Assembly (NCBI GenBank): GCA_964587755.1
Contig: CAZPMC010000001.1
Coordinates: forward strand, 93,960 to 157,959
Length of the DNA stretch: 64,000 nt
Reading direction: 5' to 3'
DNA from: CAZPMC01 sp964587755
GTDB taxonomy: Bacteria > Bacillota > Clostridia > Acetivibrionales > DTU013
The notes under the pieces are model-generated. The model searched no databases. It had not been told where the DNA came from and saw nothing but the letters and a program-made list of their open reading frames with translations. Below are positions 25,700-32,348 of the stretch, piece after piece (positions within the stretch are counted from its first letter, which is position 1; every line of letters starts with the position of its first letter). The position numbers and the translations under genes were made by a program.

Positions 25700-27031
25700 A
25701 TGAATTATACTTCAAGAGTATTGGAGCATACAATAAAAAAGAATCCAAATGAACCGGAATTTCACCAGGCATTAATGGAAATTCTCCCCACTCTTCAGCC
25801 TGTTATTGATGAGCATCCTGAATTTGAAGAGGCTGGTATTCTTGAGCGTTTAGTTGAACCTGAACGCCAGATTGTTTTTAGAATTCCATGGGTTGACGAC
25901 TCCGGCAAAGTAAGAGTTAACCGCGGTTTCCGTGTTCAATTTAATAGCGCCCTGGGTCCGTACAAAGGCGGAATGAGATTTCACCCAACAGTATGTTCAA
26001 GCGTTATAAAGTTTTTGGGATTTGAACAGGTCTTTAAAAACTCATTAACCGGTTTGCCCATAGGCGGTGGTAAAGGCGGAGCTGACTTTGATCCAAAAGG
26101 AAAGTCAGACCGGGAAGTCATGGCGTTTTGCCAGAGCTTAGTCAATGAGCTTTACAGACATGTTGGAGCCGACATAGACGTTCCAGCAGGCGATATTGGA
26201 GTAGGTAGCCGGGAGATTGGCTATATGTATGGACAGTATAAGCGCTTGACCGGTCATTATGAGGGCTCATTTACTGGTAAAGGTCTCACATATGGCGGTT
26301 CATTAGTGCGTACCGAAGCAACGGGTTACGGACTGATCTATTTTGTAGAAAGAATGCTTGAGTCAATTAATACAACATTGGAAGGTAAGACAGTAGCTAT
26401 TTCCGGCTCTGGCAATGCTGCAATTTACGCTGCTGAAAAAGCTGTACTGTCCGGTGCCAAAGTCATAACCATGAGTGATTCAAATGGCTATATATATGAT
26501 GACAAAGGAATTGATATTGAAACGGTAAAAGAAATTAAGGAAAGACAGCGTGGTCGTATCTGTGAGTATTTGAAATACAGCAAAAGTGCGCAGTATTTTG
26601 AAGGCGGCCTTGTATGGTCAGCCCCTTGTGATATTGCTCTTCCGTGCGCTACTCAAAACGAATTGGATGTAGACGGTGCTCAATTACTCATAAAAAACGG
26701 TTGTATTGCTGTAGCTGAAGGGTCAAATATGTCTACTACACCCAAAGCTATCTCCTTATTACAGCGCAGCAAAGTATTATATGCACCAGGCAAGGCAGCC
26801 AATGCCGGTGGTGTGGCTGTATCAGCCTTGGAAATGGCACAAAACAACACATATCTATCATGGACGTTTGAAAAAGTAGATAAGAAGCTTCAAGTTATTA
26901 TGCATAACATCTATTCCGATATTTCTGAGGCCGCGCAACGTTATGGCGTAAAGGGCAATTTTGTTGCAGGGGGCAACATCGCCGGTTTCTTGAAGGTAGC
27001 AAGTGCTATGATGCAGCAAGGAATAGTTTAA
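25700..27031 (+). CDS. gdhA: NADP-type glutamate dehydrogenase
   Basis: A 443-residue hexameric-type glutamate dehydrogenase that interconverts 2-oxoglutarate plus ammonium and glutamate. Conserved parts: GPYKGGMRFHPTV, TGLPIGGGKGGADFDPKGKSD with catalytic Lys/Asp, DIDVPAGDIGVG, the Rossmann motif VAISGSGNAA, and PGKAANAGGVAVSALEM. ATG 25700 with AAAAAAGGAGG upstream is the start; the open frame extends 40 codons further upstream but only through the leader hairpin. Followed after 12 bases by the DapF-like gene. With glnA and glmS opposite it forms a nitrogen-assimilation block. Confidence 0.96.
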   Translation: MNYTSRVLEHTIKKNPNEPEFHQALMEILPTLQPVIDEHPEFEEAGILERLVEPERQIVFRIPWVDDSGKVRVNRGFRVQFNSALGPYKGGMRFHPTVCSSVIKFLGFEQVFKNSLTGLPIGGGKGGADFDPKGKSDREVMAFCQSLVNELYRHVGADIDVPAGDIGVGSREIGYMYGQYKRLTGHYEGSFTGKGLTYGGSLVRTEATGYGLIYFVERMLESINTTLEGKTVAISGSGNAAIYAAEKAVLSGAKVITMSDSNGYIYDDKGIDIETVKEIKERQRGRICEYLKYSKSAQYFEGGLVWSAPCDIALPCATQNELDVDGAQLLIKNGCIAVAEGSNMSTTPKAISLLQRSKVLYAPGKAANAGGVAVSALEMAQNNTYLSWTFEKVDKKLQVIMHNIYSDISEAAQRYGVKGNFVAGGNIAGFLKVASAMMQQGIV

Positions 27032-27043
27032 GGAGGGATTACT

Positions 27044-27589
27044 ATGAAAACTACAGATGCTGTAACTATCTCAATGGGCAAACCAATAACAGCTCCCGTT
27101 CTGATTCCCGTAAGACACAGGGCTACACCAACCTGCATAAATCAGCCATTCACAGTTAACGGGGCAATTTACAGGGTAACCTGTGTCTCTTTTGGTACCC
27201 CATACGGTGCTGTACTTGTGGATGACGTTGACAGCATAGACCTGGAACATTTAGGTTATTCTCTGGGAACCCATGCGCTCTTTCCGCAAGGCGCAAGCAT
27301 AGTATTCCTCCAAATTCTTGATAAAACAAATATTAAAGCACGACTTTGGCATCGGGATTATGGAGTCTTTGACTATGCCCCCGAAGCTGCATGTGTCGCA
27401 TTTACAGTCGCGGTAATGCTTCAAAAGATGCCCATGCAGGAGGGGAATGTTCATATGGGTAATAATGTGTATCATATAGAAAGGAGTTCTAAGGACGGTA
27501 ATGTGCGCTTGACAATGATTGGTGATACATTGAGAAGCTCCTTTAGCTCATTGAGATTCTTTGTGAAGGATTTTCCGTCAATCTTATAA
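27044..27589 (+). CDS. Diaminopimelate epimerase-like C-terminal domain protein lacking catalytic residues
   Basis: A 181-residue protein that I align to the C-terminal half of DapF: VTISMGKP matches the VxxDMGxP segment, VSFGTPYGAVLVDDVDS matches VSMGNPHxVxFVDDVD, and LFPQGASIVFLQILDKTNIKARLWHRDYG matches the segment before the catalytic Cys. The active-site ACGTGA is replaced by YAPEAA (Ala112 at the Cys position), GNPH has become GTPY, and the GET following the glycine has become VFD. The N-terminal half with the other Cys is absent (DapF is about 275 residues). It is therefore probably not an epimerase. It follows gdhA by 12 bases with AAGGAGGG, so it may be a partner or regulator of glutamate metabolism (inference). 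Confidence 0.6.
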   Translation: MKTTDAVTISMGKPITAPVLIPVRHRATPTCINQPFTVNGAIYRVTCVSFGTPYGAVLVDDVDSIDLEHLGYSLGTHALFPQGASIVFLQILDKTNIKARLWHRDYGVFDYAPEAACVAFTVAVMLQKMPMQEGNVHMGNNVYHIERSSKDGNVRLTMIGDTLRSSFSSLRFFVKDFPSIL

Positions 27590-27677
27590 ATATATCCTTT
27601 ATCAATTCAAAGCTATCTACCACAGGAACGTCCCACCAAAGCTGGCTGCACCATTTTTGGCACCCAAAATGCTAAAG

Positions 27678-28344
27678 CTAGTGCTCGGAAACCAGCTTTG
27701 CAGTCAAGTCCAACGGTTCCATAACCTTACCATCCTTATAGACACGCATATTACCCGATGAAATCTCGTCTATCAGCATTACAATGCCTTCGTTGTCGAT
27801 GCCGAATTCCAATTTAATATCGTANNNNNNNNNNACTAATCAAAGCAGTAATTTTCTGAGTGTCGGTTTTAATTTCAGCATACTGTGCGGCAGACATAAT
27901 GCCTAAAGCCTCCAAGCCTTCAACCGTTACTAAAGGGTCTCCTCTTTCGTCATCCTTTAATGTTGCTTCTACGTAAGCATCCAGCTTATCCCCTTCCCTT
28001 ACATAAGCTCCGTAACGGCGCAAAAAGCTTCCTACCGCCCTGTAGCGGCAGATAACCTCCAACCCCTTGCCAAACGGCTTCGCCGCTTTCACGTCCATAG
28101 TGCCGTTTTCAATATCAGCAGCTAGATAGTGGGTCCGGATGCCAGCATTCTTCAGCATTTCAAAAAACATAGCGGATACCTTAAGGTTTCCTTTTCCTAT
28201 CCCTTCAATAGATAGTCCTACCGTGTTTGCTCCTGGGTCAAAAACGCCATTTTCACCTGTAACATCATCTTTAAATACCAAACGGTAGTTTCCGTCATCT
28301 AATGCAAATACATCTTTGGTTTTTCCCGTGTATAGCTTTTTCAT
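27678..28344 (-). CDS. purC: SAICAR synthetase, interrupted by an assembly gap
   Basis: PurC joins aspartate to CAIR in purine synthesis. From ATG 28344 the protein reads KKLYTGKTKDVFAL, GENGVFDPGANTVGLS, IRTHYL, VICRYRAVGSFLRRYG and DDERGDPLVT, then QKITALI, where ten N interrupt it. Beyond the gap another frame gives YDIKLEFGIDNEGIVMLIDE and ends at 27678 with LVSEH. The two parts are out of frame across exactly ten bases. In PurC homologues about 12-14 residues separate these motifs, so the true missing piece is nearer 40 bases. The gene is most likely intact in the organism. The upstream open frame to 28494 is not part of it. Confidence 0.88.
27825..27834. other. Assembly gap (10 N)
   Basis: Ten N placeholders inside purC. 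The reading frames on the two sides disagree if the gap is taken as ten bases, so its length is probably arbitrary. The 88 bases between the DapF-like gene and the purC stop contain a short TTTTGG/CCAAAA hairpin and no gene. Confidence 0.95.
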
Positions 28345-28392
28345 AGTATTTCCCTTTCCTGTTCTCTTATATTGAGGTATAGCGACGTTTTT

Positions 28393-28421
28393 ATTATAAT
28401 TTATCTCGTTTGCGGATACAA
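28393..28421 (-). promoter_or_regulatory. Promoter for purC
   Basis: Minus-strand TTGTAT (28416-28421), 17-base spacer, TATAAT (28393-28398). About 45 bases of leader remain, too short for a purine riboswitch, and none is seen. Confidence 0.5.
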
Positions 28422-28465
28422 GCAGTTTTTTACAGTGAAGCAAGTGAAGTTTGACTTGCCTGATA

Positions 28466-29167
28466 TTAAGCTTGCGTCCCGAAAATGGCAACATACTGTC
28501 TTTCTAAAACAAATCTGTTGCCGTCCCATGATAAAATATTCTGAATGAATCCTAAGCCATCAGCATTATACCTTCCTGCTATTCTTTGAAATGCAAATAA
28601 ATCATATACCCTGTTTGCGTCAAAATCTACAGGATACAAACCACTTAAAGGATTTACAAACCCGGAAATAGGATTCTTTAATTTGCCATTTGTATAATAT
28701 ATTTCACTTAAATAGTCAGTTCCTTTATAAGATATATCTAATATATATCTTGTATTGTTATTTTTGCTTATCACTTCGACCTTGTAGCCGTCCCTATAAG
28801 TCACTTCATACTGATATTCCTGATTATATATATTGTGGTTGAAAATAATCCTCGGAATATTATTAACAAACGAGTAAATGTAATAATAAGTAATTCCCCC
28901 GCTTCCACCTGAGGTGATACTAATTAAAATATCATATACCCCGTCCCCGGTAAAATCGTATAAATAAAGTGTGGGATTGTAACCTGAGTTTTCACCAGGT
29001 AATGTAACACTTTTGTATGTCCCTGCTCTTGCGTCTCTTACAGCAAGCGTTATGTTTTGAATAAAGGGACTGTCATGTGTCCTTATGCCAGTCAAATAAA
29101 TGTCATCAGGTATTCTGTCACCAGTCACATCTCCCCTTATAAATGAGACAACATAATAATTATCCAT
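28466..29167 (-). CDS. FG-GAP/VCBS-like protein of unknown function
   Basis: A 233-residue protein without signal peptide or membrane segment. It contains Asp-rich calcium-type loops (DVTGDRIPDDIYLTG near residue 14 and DFTGDGVYDILIS near residue 71) of the FG-GAP/VCBS beta-propeller kind, plus a later VDFDANRVYDLFAF. Similar short proteins are common in spore-forming Firmicutes, sometimes as predicted spore-coat components; that role is only a guess here. The end of the gene lies 45 bases from the purC promoter. Confidence 0.6.
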   Translation of the reverse strand: MDNYYVVSFIRGDVTGDRIPDDIYLTGIRTHDSPFIQNITLAVRDARAGTYKSVTLPGENSGYNPTLYLYDFTGDGVYDILISITSGGSGGITYYYIYSFVNNIPRIIFNHNIYNQEYQYEVTYRDGYKVEVISKNNNTRYILDISYKGTDYLSEIYYTNGKLKNPISGFVNPLSGLYPVDFDANRVYDLFAFQRIAGRYNADGLGFIQNILSWDGNRFVLERQYVAIFGTQA

Positions 29168-29311
29168 ATATACCCCCTGATTACGGCTTTGTATTATTCT
29201 ACGGGATAGCTGGGTTATATGTTATTCTATTATTAATGATTTTGGTTTCTGTACCAGAGAATCAATAGACTGCTATAAGCTAATGACTGTAGAAAGCAAG
29301 GTCATAAAATT

Positions 29312-29338
29312 AAAAAACAGCACCTTAGGTGCTGTTTT
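29312..29338 (-). terminator. Intrinsic terminator of the tRNA-Leu gene
   Basis: A perfect 11-base stem, AAAACAGCACC/GGTGCTGTTTT with a 3-base loop, is followed by six T on the minus strand, 12 bases after the tRNA 3' end. Confidence 0.9.
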
Positions 29339-29349
29339 CCCTTGAAAGC

Positions 29350-29434
29350 TGGTGCGGGCGACAGGACTTGAACCTGCACGTCTGTGGACACAAGATCCTA
29401 AATCTTGCACGTCTGCCAATTCCGCCACGCCCGC
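29350..29434 (-). tRNA. tRNA-Leu (anticodon UAG)
   Basis: The acceptor stem GCGGGCG/CGCCCGC, an anticodon stem CAAGA/TCTTG around loop TTTAGGA (anticodon TAG), a long variable arm and a T arm with GGTTCAAGTCC are all present. CCA is encoded (29350-29352). The long variable arm and anticodon fit a leucine tRNA reading CUN codons. Confidence 0.95.
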
Positions 29435-29459
29435 ATATTCGCGCATATTCGCATGCTCA

Positions 29460-29488
29460 ATTATAAAGTGGTATGGAGCGTTTGTCAA
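29460..29488 (-). promoter_or_regulatory. Consensus promoter for tRNA-Leu
   Basis: Perfect TTGACA (29483-29488), 17-base spacer and perfect TATAAT (29460-29465), 25 bases upstream of the mature tRNA 5' end. Confidence 0.85.
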
Positions 29489-29572
29489 GAAGAAGTAAAT
29501 ATATGTTGCTCAATTGGCTGGCAATTGTTATATTAATTATATGCATCTCACCCATTTCATAGGAGAATTCAA

Positions 29573-30376
29573 ATGACCATTATATACTCACTAATAATAT
29601 TAATTGCTTTGCTAATTTTATATATGTATTTTGAAACTACGTGGCTAAAGGTTGAAAGATTAGATTTTTCCGGTTCTGGCAAGGGACTTAAGATAATCCA
29701 CCTGACGGATTTACACATCTATATGACAGGAGTGCCTGCAAATAGGCTCAGGAAGGTTGTAAAGGAAGAAAATCCCGATCTGATTCTCATATCAGGCGAT
29801 TATATTAATTCACCCCTTCAGGCAGCTGATTTCCTGGTATATCTTCACACTGTCTGTAATAGCTATAAAACCATTATCTGCCTCGGAAACCATGATATCC
29901 GTTCTTTTGATGACAGCGAAACCGGCCTTGACAATTTTATAAATGAAATTGAAGCTCTCGGCGTTAAGGTTCTCAGAAATGCAAATGTCTTAGTGGAAGC
30001 TCACGGGAAAAAGTATAATATTATCGGTATTGATGACCTTGGCTACGGAATGCCTGATATAGAAAAAGCATTAAAAGGATGTGTAGCTGATGCTCCAAAA
30101 ATAGCCCTTACCCACAACCCCGACATTGCGCTGCAAATACCCGGAAAGATTGTGGATTATTTGTTTTGCGGTCATTTTCACGGCGGTCAGATTTACATGC
30201 CCTTCAACCTTGAGTTCTTCCTTCTTCGAAAGGAACAGCTTTGCAGGATGGGCATTACACGGGGCTTACGTAAGATAAACGGTATTAAGGTATATCTTAA
30301 CAGAGGCGTCGGGAATGTTGTAGTTCCCTTAAGATTCTTGTCCCGTCCCGAGATACTTGTCTGCTACATACCGTAA
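29573..30376 (+). CDS. Membrane-anchored calcineurin-like metallophosphoesterase
   Basis: A 267-residue protein with an N-terminal transmembrane helix (residues 2-20) and the complete metallophosphoesterase motif set: HLTDLHI (D-x-H), ISGDYI (G-D), LGNHD, ALTHNPD and CGHFHGGQ. It resembles the YkuE/YaeI branch, which includes UDP-diacylglucosamine hydrolase-like or phosphodiesterase proteins; the substrate is unknown. AGGAG precedes the ATG. The 3' end overlaps convergent pgi by 13 bases. Confidence 0.85.
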   Translation: MTIIYSLIILIALLILYMYFETTWLKVERLDFSGSGKGLKIIHLTDLHIYMTGVPANRLRKVVKEENPDLILISGDYINSPLQAADFLVYLHTVCNSYKTIICLGNHDIRSFDDSETGLDNFINEIEALGVKVLRNANVLVEAHGKKYNIIGIDDLGYGMPDIEKALKGCVADAPKIALTHNPDIALQIPGKIVDYLFCGHFHGGQIYMPFNLEFFLLRKEQLCRMGITRGLRKINGIKVYLNRGVGNVVVPLRFLSRPEILVCYIP

Positions 30377-31719
30377 AGCCGGTTCTCAAGAATTTTTCTT
30401 TCCTTTTCATACCCCGGTTTACCCAAAAGAGCAAACATATTTTTCTTGTATGCTTCTACACCCGGTTGATCAAAGGGATTGACACCAAGCAAGTATCCGC
30501 TTATGGCACATGCCTTCTCAAAGAAATATACTAAGCACCCAAACCAATAGCTGTTTAGCTTTGGAATGCTGATTTGCAAATTCGGCACACCACCATCCAC
30601 ATGTGCAAGTATTGTAGCTTCCATAGCCTTCTTATTCACTAAATCTATATCCATTCCGGCAAGAAAATTAAGCCCGTCCCCGTTGTCCTTATCCTCTTTT
30701 ATTATTATACTTTTCCTAGGCTCCTCAATACTTATAACAGTCTCAAACATATCCCGGGGCCCGTCTTGGATAAACTGTCCCAGCGAGTGAAGGTCTGTCG
30801 TAAAGTCAACCCCCGCAGGGAAAATCCCCTTGTTCTCCTTTCCTTCGCTCTCACCGAACAGCTGCTTCCACCACTCGGTAAAATAGTGCATTGAAGGCTC
30901 GTAATTGACCATTATTTCAATAGATTTGCCCTTCTTATACAGCACATTTCTAACAGCAGAATATTGATAACACTCATTTTCAACCAAATTGGGATTGCTG
31001 TATGCATAATAGGCATCAGCCGCACCCCTCATCATATCCTCAATATCTATTCCTGCCACAGCAATCGGCAAAAGCCCTACCGCAGTCAAAACTGAATACC
31101 TTCCCCCGATGTCGTCGGGAATAATGAAGCTTTCGTATCCTTCTTCCTCAGAGAGCTTTTTTAATGTTCCCCTGGTCTTATCTGTTGTGGCATAAATTCT
31201 TTTTGCTGCTCCCTGTTTTCCGTATTTCTTCTCCATATATTCTCTTAATACTCTGAATGCCAGAGCAGGCTCGGTAGTTGTCCCTGATTTTGAAATAACA
31301 TTTACTGATATATCCTTTCCCTCAAGCACTTCAAAAAGCTCTGCCAAATAGACAGAACTAATGCTGTTGCCCACATAATATATCTCAGGCGTGCCTCTTC
31401 TATTGCCAGGCATTAAGTTGTAGAAAGAATGAGAAAGTGCGTCTATTACAGCTCTTGCACCAAGATATGAGCCTCCTATTCCGATGACAACAAAAGCATC
31501 GGAGTCTGACTTTATTCTCTCGGCAGCACTTTTTATCCTCTCAAATTCATTTTTGTCATAAGCTATTGGAAGATCAAGCCATCCTACATAATCATTTCCC
31601 GCACCAGTTTTATTGCTGAGCATTTCATGGGCGGCCTTTACAGCCTGGGAAAGATCGAAAATTTCTTCTTTCTTAATAAATGACAATGTGTTCGAAAAGT
31701 TAAACTTTAGATTATTCAT
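30364..31719 (-). CDS. pgi: Glucose-6-phosphate isomerase
   Basis: A 451-residue glycolytic enzyme interconverting glucose-6-phosphate and fructose-6-phosphate. VIGIGGSYLGARAVIDAL and ISKSGTTTEPALAFR are the sugar-phosphate-binding SIS motifs; DIGGRYSVLTAVGLLP (signature 1), the catalytic Glu segment in ENKGIFPAGVDFTTDLHSLGQ, and FDQPGVEAYK near the end are conserved. The start was set at ATG 31719 with GGAGG 9 bases upstream; the preceding 17 codons are unlikely to be used. Confidence 0.95.
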   Translation of the reverse strand: MNNLKFNFSNTLSFIKKEEIFDLSQAVKAAHEMLSNKTGAGNDYVGWLDLPIAYDKNEFERIKSAAERIKSDSDAFVVIGIGGSYLGARAVIDALSHSFYNLMPGNRRGTPEIYYVGNSISSVYLAELFEVLEGKDISVNVISKSGTTTEPALAFRVLREYMEKKYGKQGAAKRIYATTDKTRGTLKKLSEEEGYESFIIPDDIGGRYSVLTAVGLLPIAVAGIDIEDMMRGAADAYYAYSNPNLVENECYQYSAVRNVLYKKGKSIEIMVNYEPSMHYFTEWWKQLFGESEGKENKGIFPAGVDFTTDLHSLGQFIQDGPRDMFETVISIEEPRKSIIIKEDKDNGDGLNFLAGMDIDLVNKKAMEATILAHVDGGVPNLQISIPKLNSYWFGCLVYFFEKACAISGYLLGVNPFDQPGVEAYKKNMFALLGKPGYEKERKILENRLYGM

Positions 31720-31896
31720 TTTGCCAATCCTCCAATATCCTATGCTGCATAATATATTGACCTGAGACAAATTATATCAAACCCGCTTTTTTACAGCAAC
31801 ATGCAAACTGAACCCAATGAATTATTTTACAGAGTATTATTTGAAGAATCAGTCTAAAATATTGATGTCAATAAAAATAAAAGGAAGGTGATATAT

Positions 31897-32118
31897 ATGT
31901 CAAGGCCAAGAACTCCACTCGTACCGGATAAAAGGGAAGCGCTGACCAGATTTAAGATAGAATGCGCTAAAGAAATAGGACATGAGCAGTTTGTCAAAGA
32001 AAACAACGATCACTATAAAGGGCACCTTACAGCCGCCCAAAACGGCCGCGAAGGCGGACCTATCGGAGGGCAGATGGTCAAGAGAATGATTGAATATGCT
32101 GAAAAGCAAATGTTATAA
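31897..32118 (+). CDS. Small acid-soluble spore protein, alpha/beta type
   Basis: A 73-residue protein matching alpha/beta SASPs: REALTRFKIECAKEIG in the first helix region and GGQMVKRMIEYAEKQ in the second. These proteins coat and protect spore DNA and are degraded by the GPR protease during germination. Oddities: the GPR site has E-C-A where E-I-A or E-F-A is usual, giving a rare Cys, and the middle segment (HEQFVKENNDHYKGHL, then REGGPI) is longer than typical. ATG 31897 is chosen because AAGGAAGG lies 8 bases upstream. Shows that the organism sporulates. Confidence 0.88.
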   Translation: MSRPRTPLVPDKREALTRFKIECAKEIGHEQFVKENNDHYKGHLTAAQNGREGGPIGGQMVKRMIEYAEKQML

Positions 32119-32127
32119 AAAGGTTAT

Positions 32128-32157
32128 AGCTGCGCAGTAACGGTTGCAGGCTGTTTT
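32128..32157 (+). terminator. Probable terminator after the spore protein gene
   Basis: AGC-TGC and GCA-GCT arms with one bulged base on each side, followed by GTTTTT, 10 bases after the stop. Confidence 0.45.
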
Positions 32158-32218
32158 TCCTTTGCGAAGCTCGAAAGCGGGCGCGGATTGGTCGCAACAA
32201 CTTGGTGCAGTGAACTCA

Positions 32219-32300
32219 AAAGGCAGGTAGATAAGCAGATCAATAATCCTGTGAGGAACATTTACAGACTGGATATTGAATCTGCTTAGCTGTCTGCCTT
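32219..32300. repeat. 82-base imperfect inverted repeat between the spore protein gene and pheT
   Basis: Two arms of about 30 bases around a 20-base loop match at about 26 of 30 positions: AGGCAG/CTGCCT at the base, AAGCAGAT/ATCTGCTT in the middle and a near-match of CAATAATCC with GGATATTG at the top. There is no coding capacity and no T tract. It lies between convergent genes and may be a structured RNA, a bidirectional transcription barrier or a remnant of a small mobile element. Confidence 0.6.
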
Positions 32301-32348
32301 ATCAGCTCACAGCAGCTACTTCGCCCGCATTGCAGCAATCCAATTAAT

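Noticed and set aside
28345..28494. N-terminal extension of PurC to 28494
   Set aside because: It overlaps the promoter and the end of the FG-GAP gene; PurC homologues start at MKKLYTGKT.
29273..29488. 71-codon open frame overlapping the tRNA
   Set aside because: It is a read-through of the tRNA-Leu gene itself; peptides of this type are a known annotation artefact.
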